Below, piece after piece: positions 33,348 to 41,692 of a stretch of DNA of 64,000 nt (positions are counted from its first letter, which is position 1; the number at the start of each line of letters is the position of its first letter). Location: contig DASYAG010000016.1 of NCBI GenBank assembly GCA_036501485.1, forward strand, positions 91,605 through 155,604, written 5' to 3'. Both the position numbers and the translations under genes were made by a program. The notes below the pieces were generated by a model. That model was not told where the DNA came from. It saw nothing but the letters and a program-made list of their open reading frames with translations, and searched no databases. Origin of the DNA: PALSA-607 sp036501485 (GTDB lineage: Bacteria; Actinomycetota; Actinomycetes; Acidothermales; Acidothermaceae).

Positions 33348-34843
33348 ACGACCTGCTGATAGTCACCGCGCTCCGTACCGAGTACGCCGCGCTCGCGGGC
33401 CGCGTGCCCGGCGCGACGTTGGAGCGCTGCGGCATGGGGCCGGAGAAGGTCCAGGAGTGGCTGCCGCGGCTTTCCCAGCTCGCGCCGAAGGCCGTGGTAG
33501 TCGTTGGCGTCGCGGGTGGCCTCGACCCGACGTTGCGCCCGGGTGACGTGGTCGTGGCTACCGAGGTGCGCGACGAGCGCGGTCGGATCGTGCAGCGCGC
33601 GTCGGCGCCCCTTGTCGCGGAGTTGCGACGCCTGGGGTTGCGAGTCCGGACCGGCCCGATGGTCAGCACTGATCACATCGTGCGAGGCAATGAGGCGCGA
33701 GCTCGGCTCGCCGCGACTGGCGCGATCGCCGTCGACATGGAATCCGCCGCGATCGTGCGTGCAGCCGGCGGCGTCCCGACGGCAGTGGTTCGGGTCATCG
33801 TCGACACTGCCTACAACCCGATGGCCCGCCTCAACACCTTGACTGCCGGCGCGCGCGCATTGGTGACGCTGCACAAGATCGGTCCCGCGCTCCGGGCGTG
33901 GTCCGACCTCGTCGGTCCGCGGCGGGTGCTGCTCGCCGCACCTCGGTCGTTTTGCGCAGGCGTCGAACGCGCGATCGACATCGTCGAGCTGGCTCTGCAG
34001 CGCTACCCCCGGCCGGTCTACGTCCGCCGCCAGATCGTGCACAACGCGCATGTGGTCGCCGACCTCCAGCGGCAGGGCGCGGTGTTCGTCGAAGAACTAG
34101 ACCAAGTCCCCGATGGGACGACGGTTGTGTTCTCGGCACACGGGGTCGCACCCGCCGTCCGGGCTGAGGCTGCGCGACGCGGGCTCAACGTGATTGATGC
34201 GACCTGTCCGCTCGTATCGAAGGTGCACAGCGAAGCGCGCCGGTTCACCGCGCGCGGTGACACCGTGCTGCTCATCGGGCATGCTGGTCACGACGAGGTC
34301 GAAGGCACGATGGGCGAGGCTCCGGGCAACATCCTGCTCGTCGAGAATCCCGCCGACGCTGAGCGGGTGAGCGCGTTAGACCCCGAGCATGTGTCGTTCC
34401 TCATGCAGACCACACTCGCAGTCGACGACGCCATGGACACCGTTGAGGTGTTGCGTCGGCGATTCCCGTCGATCGAGTCGTCGACGACCGACGACATCTG
34501 TTACGCGACCACGAACCGTCAACAGGCGGTGCGCGCCATCGCTGCCGAATCCGACGTCATGATGGTGCTCGGGTCGGCGAACTCCTCGAATTCGGTGCGC
34601 CTCGTCGAGGTGGCCGAGCGCCTGGGAGTGCGGGCGCATCTCGTTGACGACGCCACCGACATCTTGCCCGAATGGCTTGATGGCGCGACGACGATTGGCA
34701 TCACGGCGGGAGCGTCGGCTCCGCCACATCTAGTCGATGAGGTCATCGAAACGCTTCGAGCGTTAGGCCCCGTCGAGGTCATCCAGCGTGCCGTTGCAGA
34801 TGAAGACGTCACGTTTTCACTACCGAAAGGTGTTGCAGGCTGA
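33344..34843 (+). CDS. ispH: Fused HpnG-like phosphorylase and IspH (HMBPP reductase)
   Basis: 499 aa in one uninterrupted frame. Residues 1-190 are an HpnG-type nucleoside phosphorylase (VVVVGVAGGLDP, AVDMESAAIV with Asp131/Glu133), expected to release adenine from adenosylhopane and leave phosphoribosylhopane. Residues 193-499 are a complete 4-hydroxy-3-methylbut-2-enyl diphosphate reductase. It has iron-sulfur ligands Cys204 (RSFCAGVERAI), Cys288 (DATCPLVSKVH) and Cys386 (DDICYATTNRQ), plus His234 (VHNAHV), His266 (SAHGVAP), the GHDEVEGTMGE loop and SSNSVRLVEVA. It makes IPP and DMAPP in the MEP pathway. GTG start overlaps the cyclase stop. Confidence 0.93.
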   Translation: MNDLLIVTALRTEYAALAGRVPGATLERCGMGPEKVQEWLPRLSQLAPKAVVVVGVAGGLDPTLRPGDVVVATEVRDERGRIVQRASAPLVAELRRLGLRVRTGPMVSTDHIVRGNEARARLAATGAIAVDMESAAIVRAAGGVPTAVVRVIVDTAYNPMARLNTLTAGARALVTLHKIGPALRAWSDLVGPRRVLLAAPRSFCAGVERAIDIVELALQRYPRPVYVRRQIVHNAHVVADLQRQGAVFVEELDQVPDGTTVVFSAHGVAPAVRAEAARRGLNVIDATCPLVSKVHSEARRFTARGDTVLLIGHAGHDEVEGTMGEAPGNILLVENPADAERVSALDPEHVSFLMQTTLAVDDAMDTVEVLRRRFPSIESSTTDDICYATTNRQQAVRAIAAESDVMMVLGSANSSNSVRLVEVAERLGVRAHLVDDATDILPEWLDGATTIGITAGASAPPHLVDEVIETLRALGPVEVIQRAVADEDVTFSLPKGVAG

Positions 34844-35859
34844 TGCCCATACCCATGCGCCAAGGAGCACGCATCGGCTGGTACCTCTTCTCGCAGAAGA
34901 AGCTGCACCGGCGCGAGAAGTTCCCGCTGATCGTCGAGCTTGAGCCACTATTCGCCTGCAACCTCAAGTGCAACGGCTGTGGCAAGATCCAGCAGCCGCA
35001 CGACCTGCTGGCCCAGCGAATGCCGGTCGAGCGCGCGCTCGCCGCGATCGAGGAAGCCGGCGCGCCGATGGTGTCGCTCGCCGGCGGTGAGCCGTTGATG
35101 CATCCGCAGATCGACGTCATGGTCAACGAGCTCGTCAAGCGCAAGAAGTATGTCTACCTATGCACCAACGCCGAACTTGTGCGCAAGCGCTGGGACAGGT
35201 TCAACTTCAAGCCGTCGCCGTACTTTGCCTTCACGATTCACATCGACGGGCTGCAGGAGCGTCACGACGAATCGGTCGCGAAAGACGGTGTGTTCGAAGA
35301 GGCCATCGAGGCGATCAAGTTCTTGAAGGAAAAGGGCTTCCGAGTCACCACGAACTCGACGTTCTTCAACACCGACACACCGCAGAACATCATCGACGTG
35401 ATGAACTTCCTCAACGACGAGGTCAAGGTCGACCAGATGATGATCTCGCCGGCCTACGCCTACGAGAAGGCGCCCGATCAAGACCACTTCCTGGGCGTGA
35501 CCGAGACGCGCGAGTTGTTCTCCAAGGCATTCGCGGGCGGCAACCGCAAGCGCTGGCGTCTGAACCACTCGCCGCTGTTCCTCGACTTCCTTGAGGGCAA
35601 GATCGACTTCGAATGCACTGCGTGGGGCATCCCGTCGTACTCGTTGCTGGGCTGGCAGAAGCCGTGCTACCTGATGGCCGACGGTTACGTGAAGACCTAC
35701 AAGGAACTCATCGAAAAGACCGACTGGAGCAAGTACGGTCGCGGCCGCGACGAACGGTGCAACAACTGCATGGCGCACTGTGGCTACGAGCCGACCGCCG
35801 TGCTCGCAACGATGGGATCTATGAAGCAGAGCCTGCGCGCGTTGCGCGAGCAGGGCTGA
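34843..35859 (+). CDS. hpnH: Adenosyl-hopene transferase HpnH (radical SAM)
   Basis: 338-aa radical SAM enzyme that joins the 5'-deoxyadenosyl group to diploptene, the first step of C35 hopanoid side-chain synthesis. The cluster-binding CxxxCxxC is Cys39-Cys43-Cys46 (FACNLKCNGCGK). SLAGGEPLMHP is the GGE motif, and the C-terminal ERCNNCMAHCGYEP is typical of HpnH. The ATG shares a base with the previous stop (TGATG), so it is coupled to the fusion gene. The 3' end overlaps the convergent gene at 35819 by 41 bp. Confidence 0.96.
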   Translation: MPIPMRQGARIGWYLFSQKKLHRREKFPLIVELEPLFACNLKCNGCGKIQQPHDLLAQRMPVERALAAIEEAGAPMVSLAGGEPLMHPQIDVMVNELVKRKKYVYLCTNAELVRKRWDRFNFKPSPYFAFTIHIDGLQERHDESVAKDGVFEEAIEAIKFLKEKGFRVTTNSTFFNTDTPQNIIDVMNFLNDEVKVDQMMISPAYAYEKAPDQDHFLGVTETRELFSKAFAGGNRKRWRLNHSPLFLDFLEGKIDFECTAWGIPSYSLLGWQKPCYLMADGYVKTYKELIEKTDWSKYGRGRDERCNNCMAHCGYEPTAVLATMGSMKQSLRALREQG

Positions 35860-37045
35860 TCCAAACCGCAGCGTGGGCTGGCTCGACGGCGTGACTCACG
35901 ACGGAGAGTAGGTCGAGCCGTACCGTCTCGAGATCGACTGCGTCGCGTAGCCGGGCGGAGAACGCGGCAACGGTTGCCTCGGCGTCGTAACCTGCGCGGT
36001 TGAAGCGGCGGTCGATGAGCCGCTGCGCCGCGTTGCGGACCGGCGTGAAGAGCGCGGCCGCCGCCAATGTTGACGCGGTAACCGCGACCGGTGAGGAGAA
36101 CGACAACACATTCGTCGTCAGGACGACGATCCCCACGTACACGCCGATAAGTAGCCCGGTAACCACGGTGTACGACAGGGTGCGGCTGATCAGGCGATCG
36201 ACGTCGTAGAGCCGGTACTTCAATATGCCCAGTCCTACGCCGAGTGGGAATGCGCCGAACAACATGGTGCAGAGAGTGTTGACTGCCGTCGCCAGCGTTG
36301 ACTTGTCGTTGCCGAGCGGCACTGACACCGCCAGGCTGATGACCAGAACGAGCGCGCCGAGAGTCGCCCACTTGAACTGCTGCCGGATCACGCCCACCGA
36401 TCGCCGAAACGCGACGGCCAGGTGGACGACCCAAGACGCCAGCAGCGGAAGAAGGATTAATACCAAGATGCCCGACCCGAGGAAGCTGACCAAGCCAGAC
36501 GTGTGCGGCGTGCGCACGGGCTGCCCGTTCGCGTCGACCTGCAAGTTGTGAAAGCGCACCAGGATCGTCGCAGCGGCACACTGCGACGCCACGACGAGCA
36601 CAACCGCAGCCACGTAGATCCGCAGGGTCGCGCGCCAGCGGCGCGATGCCACTACGCCGTCGGGAAAGAGCAGCAAGGTCGGAAAGCCGACCAGCAATCC
36701 GAGATCCCAGAAGGAGTTCTCGAACCACAGAGCAGTGAGTGCCGACGCGTTGACACCATGTCCGAGCCAGTGGTTGAACGTCACCCAGGCAGCCGCGAAG
36801 TCGAACATGTTCTCGAACAGCGACGCGAGGATCAGCAGCCACCCGATGGGGTTGGCCGGCTGTCGACGGGCGACCACCATTCCGACGACAGCAAACATCG
36901 TCGTCGGTACCAACACGACCGCGGCGTTGCCGGCCCGGTGATCGGCGATCGAGATGATGAGGGCCGCCACGGCGACGACCGCCGCGATGATGCCCAGCAC
37001 GGTAGCGGTCGTCGGCGAGCTCAGCCTTCGCGCGGGCGTGCTCAC
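35819..37045 (-). CDS. Kinase-less sensor-like membrane protein
   Basis: 408 aa. About eight to nine membrane segments are followed by KYRLYDVDRLISRTLSYTVV, a block usually found in actinobacterial NarL-type sensor kinases just before the last helices. After RNAAQRLIDRRFNRAGYDAE the protein ends with VRLDLLSVVSHAVEPAHAAV, a short dimer-like helix. No phosphoacceptor His box and no ATPase domain follow. It may be a truncated kinase or a stand-alone sensor family. GTG 37045 preceded by GGGAGGGAG fixes the start. Confidence 0.78.
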   Translation of the reverse strand: MSTPARRLSSPTTATVLGIIAAVVAVAALIISIADHRAGNAAVVLVPTTMFAVVGMVVARRQPANPIGWLLILASLFENMFDFAAAWVTFNHWLGHGVNASALTALWFENSFWDLGLLVGFPTLLLFPDGVVASRRWRATLRIYVAAVVLVVASQCAAATILVRFHNLQVDANGQPVRTPHTSGLVSFLGSGILVLILLPLLASWVVHLAVAFRRSVGVIRQQFKWATLGALVLVISLAVSVPLGNDKSTLATAVNTLCTMLFGAFPLGVGLGILKYRLYDVDRLISRTLSYTVVTGLLIGVYVGIVVLTTNVLSFSSPVAVTASTLAAAALFTPVRNAAQRLIDRRFNRAGYDAEATVAAFSARLRDAVDLETVRLDLLSVVSHAVEPAHAAVWISPARATRAGSAS

Positions 37046-37253
37046 TGGCAGCTCCCTCCCGCCCACGCGGCCGTTCAACAAGCAGCAGGCTAGACCGCGG
37101 GGCGTTCCGAGATCGTTACGCGCACTACATAAGCGTTTTACTGCCTTCGGCTCGCCGCAAAAGGGTGTCGACGGCGGGCGTCGAGCAAACCATGATGGGG
37201 CATGGCGTCGAGGGCTGCATTCACCGGCGTTTCGTACATAGAGGAGTTGCGCA
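37046..37253. promoter_or_regulatory. Divergent intergenic region
   Basis: 208 bp between the sensor-like gene (minus) and the PLP decarboxylase gene (plus). AGAGGAG at 37241 is the ribosome binding site of the latter. No clear -35/-10 pair, repeat or RNA gene is seen; it probably holds both promoters. Confidence 0.3.
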
Positions 37254-38696
37254 GTGACTGCACGACGTGAGGTTTTCGATGCGGCACTCGATCGTGCAGT
37301 TGTGCATACGAAGTCGTGGCTCGAGTCGATGCCAGATCGCCGGGTCCCGCCGCGGCTGTCGGCTGATGAGATTGCGCCGTCGTTCGCCGGCCCACTTCCT
37401 GATGGTCCGACCGACCCCGCGGAGGTCATCGACCTGCTCGCCGCGCTCGCCGAGCCTGGCCTGATGGCGATGCCGGGTGGCCGGTTCTACGGCTGGGTCC
37501 TCGGGGGCACATTGCCGGCCGCGCTCGCTGCCGACTGGTTGGTCAGTGCTTGGGACCAGAACACCGGCTTGCGCTACGCGACTCCGGCGACTGCGGCGGC
37601 GGAGGAGGCGGCCGGCGGGTGGATTCTCGACCTGCTCGGACTGCCCGCAGGCGCCGACGTCGGCTTCGTGACCGGCGGCACGATGGCGAACTTCTCCGGG
37701 CTCGCGGCGGCTCGCTACCAAGTGCTCGCCCAGGCTGGCTGGGACGTCAACAAGCGAGGCCTGGCCGGTAGCCCGCCCGTGCGGATCCTCGTCGGCGCAG
37801 AACGGCACGACACCATCGATCTCACGTTGCGTTACCTCGGGCTGGGCCAGCCAACCCCGGTCGCGGCCGACGATCAGGGCCGGATCCGGGTCGATGCGCT
37901 CGCGGAGGCTCTCGAGGCCGGGAGTGGGCCGACGATCGTCTGCCTGCAAGCGGGCAACGTGCACTCCGGCGCGTTCGATCCCATCGGTGAAGCGACTCAC
38001 CTGGCGCATGCCCACGGCGAGCATGGGCAACGACCGTGGGTGCACGTCGACGGCGCGTTCGGCCTGTGGGCGGCGGCGACGCCGACGTTGCGCGTGTTGG
38101 TTCCGGGTCTCGATCAGGCCGACTCGTGGGCGACCGACGCTCACAAGACCCTCAACGTGCCGTATGACTGCGGCATCGTCGTCGTCGCCCAGTCGCAAGC
38201 ACTGCGCTCAGCTCTCGGCGTCCGGGCTAGTTATTTGATCTCCACCGAGGGGCCAACTGGTGATCCCGATGAGAAGACGCCGGAGTTGTCACGGCGTGCA
38301 CGCGGCGTCCCGGTGTGGGCGGCGTTGCGTTCGCTCGGCCGAGATGGCGTCGCTGATCTGGTCGATGGGCTCGTGAGGCACGCGCGAGCGATCGCTGCCG
38401 GGATCAAGACCATCGAAGGCGCCCAAGTGCTCAACGATGTCGTGTTCACCCAGGTCTGCGTCGCCTTCGAGGACGACGAGCGCACGAAGGCGGTCACGGC
38501 CCAACTGCTAGCAGACGGGACGGCGTGGATGTCGGGCTCGAAGTGGCACGGTCGGGACGTGCTTCGGGTCTCGGTCAGCAACTGGTCGACGGACGCGGAC
38601 GACGTCGAGGCGTCCGTCGAAGCGGTGCGCAAGGCCGCGAACACTGTGCGGCTGGCGAGCGGGCGGATCAGCGTCGGACTGGGCAACAGCCTGTAA
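37254..38696 (+). CDS. PLP-dependent group II decarboxylase family protein
   Basis: 480-aa member of the glutamate/aromatic-L-amino-acid decarboxylase fold. FVTGGTMANFSGLAAARY, VHVDGAFGLWAAATP (Asp contacting PLP) and the lysine in DSWATDAHKTLNVPYDCG are clear. GRFYGWVLGG replaces the usual substrate-loop residues, as in the 'aspartate aminotransferase family' branch of this fold. The amino acid acted on cannot be told. GTG start after AGAGGAG. No operon partner close by. Confidence 0.9.
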   Translation: MTARREVFDAALDRAVVHTKSWLESMPDRRVPPRLSADEIAPSFAGPLPDGPTDPAEVIDLLAALAEPGLMAMPGGRFYGWVLGGTLPAALAADWLVSAWDQNTGLRYATPATAAAEEAAGGWILDLLGLPAGADVGFVTGGTMANFSGLAAARYQVLAQAGWDVNKRGLAGSPPVRILVGAERHDTIDLTLRYLGLGQPTPVAADDQGRIRVDALAEALEAGSGPTIVCLQAGNVHSGAFDPIGEATHLAHAHGEHGQRPWVHVDGAFGLWAAATPTLRVLVPGLDQADSWATDAHKTLNVPYDCGIVVVAQSQALRSALGVRASYLISTEGPTGDPDEKTPELSRRARGVPVWAALRSLGRDGVADLVDGLVRHARAIAAGIKTIEGAQVLNDVVFTQVCVAFEDDERTKAVTAQLLADGTAWMSGSKWHGRDVLRVSVSNWSTDADDVEASVEAVRKAANTVRLASGRISVGLGNSL

Positions 38697-38770
38697 CTGG
38701 CATGTGACAGGACCGGCCGTTGCAGGGAAACTATTGTCTAGCGCGGTTGGAACCGACCCAGGAGACGACG

Positions 38771-39301
38771 ATGACGTTCGGAGACCCGACAATCCGGCTC
38801 GACCCGATCCACGCGGCCTGGAACACGGTCGCGAGTTTCAGCACCTACGAAGATGCCCAGGAGGCGGTCGATCGGCTCTCCGACTCAGGGTTCCCGGTCG
38901 AGAACATCGACATCATCGGCTCGGACCTGCGAACCGTCGAGCGGGTAACCGGGCGCCTTACCAAGCGCAACGCGGCCGCGGCTGGCGCGGCTAGTGGCGC
39001 CTGGTTCGGGTTGTTCATCGGCTTGCTCGTTGGCCTGTTCACCACTGGCGCGACGTGGCTCGGCCTGATCCTCGGTGGCTTGCTCATCGGTGCCGTCTGG
39101 GGCGCCGTCTTCGGATTCGTCGGGCACGCCGCGACCGGCGGTCGGCGCGATTTTGCCTCGAAGCGGACCCTCACGGCGACCCGCTACGACATCGTCGCGC
39201 GTGGCGGGCACGCCGAAGAGGCGCGGGCCGTGCTGAACAAGACCGCGCCGGCAGGCTCACAGGCGACCACGCCGCCAGCACCGCAAGGAAGCAACGCCTG
39301 A
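38771..39301 (+). CDS. General stress protein 17M-like membrane protein
   Basis: 176 aa. The N-terminal part (WNTVASFSTYEDAQEAVDRL, GFPVENIDIIG) is the general-stress-protein-17M-type domain. Two adjacent Gly-rich hydrophobic helices (about 78-118, GLFIGLLVGLFTTGATWLGL and ILGGLLIGAVWGAVFGFVG) resemble glycine-zipper membrane segments. A beta-strand (TATRYDIVARGGHAEEAR) follows, then a low-complexity tail. ATG 38771 follows CAGGAGACGACG. Homologues are induced by general stress in actinobacteria; the biochemical role is unknown. Confidence 0.85.
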   Translation: MTFGDPTIRLDPIHAAWNTVASFSTYEDAQEAVDRLSDSGFPVENIDIIGSDLRTVERVTGRLTKRNAAAAGAASGAWFGLFIGLLVGLFTTGATWLGLILGGLLIGAVWGAVFGFVGHAATGGRRDFASKRTLTATRYDIVARGGHAEEARAVLNKTAPAGSQATTPPAPQGSNA

Positions 39302-39365
39302 GCCGTGTGGCGCTGGCGGCGTGCCTCGGACGGGTCTTTTCACGGTCGCGGCGCCGCTGTTTGGC

Positions 39366-39412
39366 TACATTCGCGGCCACGTCAGCCGATAGGGACGAAA
39401 GGTCTCATCGGA
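39366..39412 (+). promoter_or_regulatory. Possible WhiG/FliA-type promoter with hairpin
   Basis: GCCGATAG at 39385-39392 matches the -10 of FliA/WhiG-type sigma factors, with TACA at 39366-39369 at a 15-bp spacing where TAAA is expected. The same -10 begins an imperfect hairpin: CCGAT (39386-39390) pairs with ATCGG further right, enclosing GGGAC/GTCTC around a GAAAG loop. It lies in the leader of the GGDEF-EAL gene. Motif matching is by eye. Confidence 0.35.
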
Positions 39413-39436
39413 CTGACATGACGCGAGGTGCGGCAG

Positions 39437-41692
39437 GTGAGCGAGCTCCAAGACACCGAGCTCCCAGCTTTCGCGGTGCCCATTTCGGCGGTGCCCATTT
39501 CAGCGGTGCCCATTTCGGCGCCACCGTTTCCGGTCGGTGACGAGCTCGACTTGATCGCGTTTCACAACATGCTCGAGCACGCGGCCGAAGCGATCTACTT
39601 CAAGGATCTCCAGAGCAGATTCGTCGCGGTAAGCCGCACCCTTGCCACGATGATGGGCCGCGCGCCCAGCGAGCTTCTCGGGCGCACTGACTTCGACATC
39701 TTTACCAACGAACATGCCAGCGTCGCGTACGCCGACGAGCAGCGCGTGATCGCTACAGGCATTTCGATGTTGGATAAGGAAGAACGCGAAACCTGGCCCG
39801 ACCGTGGCGACACTTGGGTCACGAGTAACAAGCGACCGCTGCGCGATCTCGACGGTCGCATCATCGGCACCTTCGGGATTCGGCGCGACATCACCCGCAC
39901 CGTGAACGCCGAGCGCGAGGCCGTGAGTGCGGCTGACGCGCTTGCTCTCGCGCACGCGGATCTGAGCCGGGTCGAGGCACAACTGCGTACCGTGCTCGAC
40001 ACTTCTGCGGATGCGGTCTCACTCTACGACGCCGGCCTGCGTTACCAGTACATGAACGCGGCTGCGATGCGCATCACCGAAGACCCCGCTGGCGACGCCC
40101 TCGGACAGACCGACCGCGAGCTCGGTCGCGATGCGGCATTCCTCGCAGTCTGGGAGGCCGCCCTGAAGGGCGTTCTGGTGACCGGCGAGGTTTGCTCGGT
40201 CGAGTTCTCCGTCGGCAGCGGTCAGGAGCTGCGCTGGTTTGCCTCACATCTCGCTCCACAAAGGGAATTTGAGAACGGGACGCCTATCGGTGTCGTGGCG
40301 TCCACCCGCGAGGTCACCGAACTCAAGCGTGCACAAAGTGAGCTGGCACACCAGGCGGTGCACGATCCGCTGACTGGGCTGGCGAACCGGGTGCTGCTCG
40401 TCGACCGATTGACCCAGGCGTTGCTGCGCATGGAACGTCAGCCGGGCAAGCTCGCGTTGCTCTTCATCGATCTCGACCACTTCAAGGTCATCAACGACAC
40501 GTACGGTCATGACACCGGCGATCGTCTGTTGGTCGAAGTTGGCGCGCGGCTGACTGCGATCGCGCGCCGGCTCGACACCGTCGCACGATTCGGCGGTGAC
40601 GAGTTCGTGCTGCTGTGCGACAGGTTGACCACCGACGAGGACGTACGCGTCGTCGCTGATCGAGTCGTGCGTGCCGTCGGTGAACCGTTCTTCAGCGAAG
40701 GTATCGAGCTGAACATCACGGCGAGTGTCGGTGTCGTCATCACGAGCGACCCGTACGCCGGGTGTGAGAACGTCGTTCGAGACGCCGACGCCGCGATGTA
40801 CCAGGCGAAGGAACGCGGCCGCGATCACTACCAGTTCTTCGATGCCGGCCTTCGTGATCGAGCAGTGGCGAGAAACGCTGTCGGCTGGGAACTCGGGAAG
40901 GCGCTTGAACGCGGCCAATTCCGGCTCGAATACCAGCCTGTGGTCTCGCTGGGCGACCAGTCCATCGTGGGCATGGAAGCGCTGATCCGCTGGGATCACC
41001 CCGACCGCGGCACGGTACCTCCAGCGGAGTTCATCGCGATCGCGGAGAGCCGCGGACTGATCGTTCCGATCGGTAACTGGGTCTTGGACGAAGCGTGCCG
41101 TCAACTAGTCGAGTGGGGTTCGCTGTTCCCCCGGTACGGCCGCGACCCTGGACACGAGCCGTTGGGCATGGCGGTGAACGTGTCCGGGCGGCAACTGCGT
41201 AGTGGCGACTTCGTCTCGGCCGTCAAGGTTGCGCTGGAGCGCAACGGACTCGAGCCCGGCCAACTCTGCCTGGAAATCACCGAGACAGCGTTGATCGAGG
41301 AGACCGCCGAGGCAAGGGAAACGCTCGAAGCGATCGCGGCGCTCGGCGTGCACATCGCCTTGGACGATTTCGGAACGGGCTACTCCTCGCTCGCACACCT
41401 GCGACAGTTCCCAGTGGACATCTTGAAGATCGATCGCAGCTTCGTCGACCGGCTTGAGACCAACGATCGCGAACGCCAGATCGTGGCAGCGGTCACCGCG
41501 ATGGCGCACGTGTTGAAGATGACAGTGGTCGCCGAGGGGATCGAGACGGTCGGCCAGCTCACCCAACTCAGTGCGCTTGGGTGTGACTATGCCCAGGGAT
41601 ATCTACTCGCGCGTCCGATGCGGCCCGAGGCGCTTGAACTGTTACTCCGAGCCCAAGAGTCGACGCACGTAGCATCATCTGGTGCCGCCTGA
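39437..41692 (+). CDS. PAS-PAS-GGDEF-EAL cyclic di-GMP enzyme
   Basis: 751 aa, no membrane segment. After three AVPIS repeats come PAS 1 (about 35-155) and PAS 2 (about 170-295), then a GGDEF domain. The diguanylate cyclase motif is intact (FGGDEF, 386-390), with an RxxD inhibitory site five residues before it (RRLD). The EAL domain is also intact: EAL 514-516, CLEITETAL, DDFGTGYSSL, LKIDRSFV, VVAEGIET. Both synthesis and breakdown of cyclic di-GMP are possible, with PAS sensing deciding the balance. The PilZ protein at 19402 is a possible receiver. GTG 39437 has GAGGTG before it; GTG 39428 is an alternative. Confidence 0.93.
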   Translation: MSELQDTELPAFAVPISAVPISAVPISAPPFPVGDELDLIAFHNMLEHAAEAIYFKDLQSRFVAVSRTLATMMGRAPSELLGRTDFDIFTNEHASVAYADEQRVIATGISMLDKEERETWPDRGDTWVTSNKRPLRDLDGRIIGTFGIRRDITRTVNAEREAVSAADALALAHADLSRVEAQLRTVLDTSADAVSLYDAGLRYQYMNAAAMRITEDPAGDALGQTDRELGRDAAFLAVWEAALKGVLVTGEVCSVEFSVGSGQELRWFASHLAPQREFENGTPIGVVASTREVTELKRAQSELAHQAVHDPLTGLANRVLLVDRLTQALLRMERQPGKLALLFIDLDHFKVINDTYGHDTGDRLLVEVGARLTAIARRLDTVARFGGDEFVLLCDRLTTDEDVRVVADRVVRAVGEPFFSEGIELNITASVGVVITSDPYAGCENVVRDADAAMYQAKERGRDHYQFFDAGLRDRAVARNAVGWELGKALERGQFRLEYQPVVSLGDQSIVGMEALIRWDHPDRGTVPPAEFIAIAESRGLIVPIGNWVLDEACRQLVEWGSLFPRYGRDPGHEPLGMAVNVSGRQLRSGDFVSAVKVALERNGLEPGQLCLEITETALIEETAEARETLEAIAALGVHIALDDFGTGYSSLAHLRQFPVDILKIDRSFVDRLETNDRERQIVAAVTAMAHVLKMTVVAEGIETVGQLTQLSALGCDYAQGYLLARPMRPEALELLLRAQESTHVASSGAA
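39473..39517 (+). repeat. Three tandem 15-bp repeats (AVPIS codons)
   Basis: Three near-identical copies of GCGGTGCCCATTTCG (one base differs in copy 2) lie at 39473-39487, 39488-39502 and 39503-39517. They encode AVPIS three times at the N-terminus of the GGDEF-EAL protein. The unit is a multiple of three, so slippage would change length without shifting the frame. Confidence 0.9.

Noticed and set aside
39473..39517. CRISPR-like short repeats
   Set aside because: The repeats are contiguous with no spacers and lie in a coding frame, so they are a coding tandem repeat.
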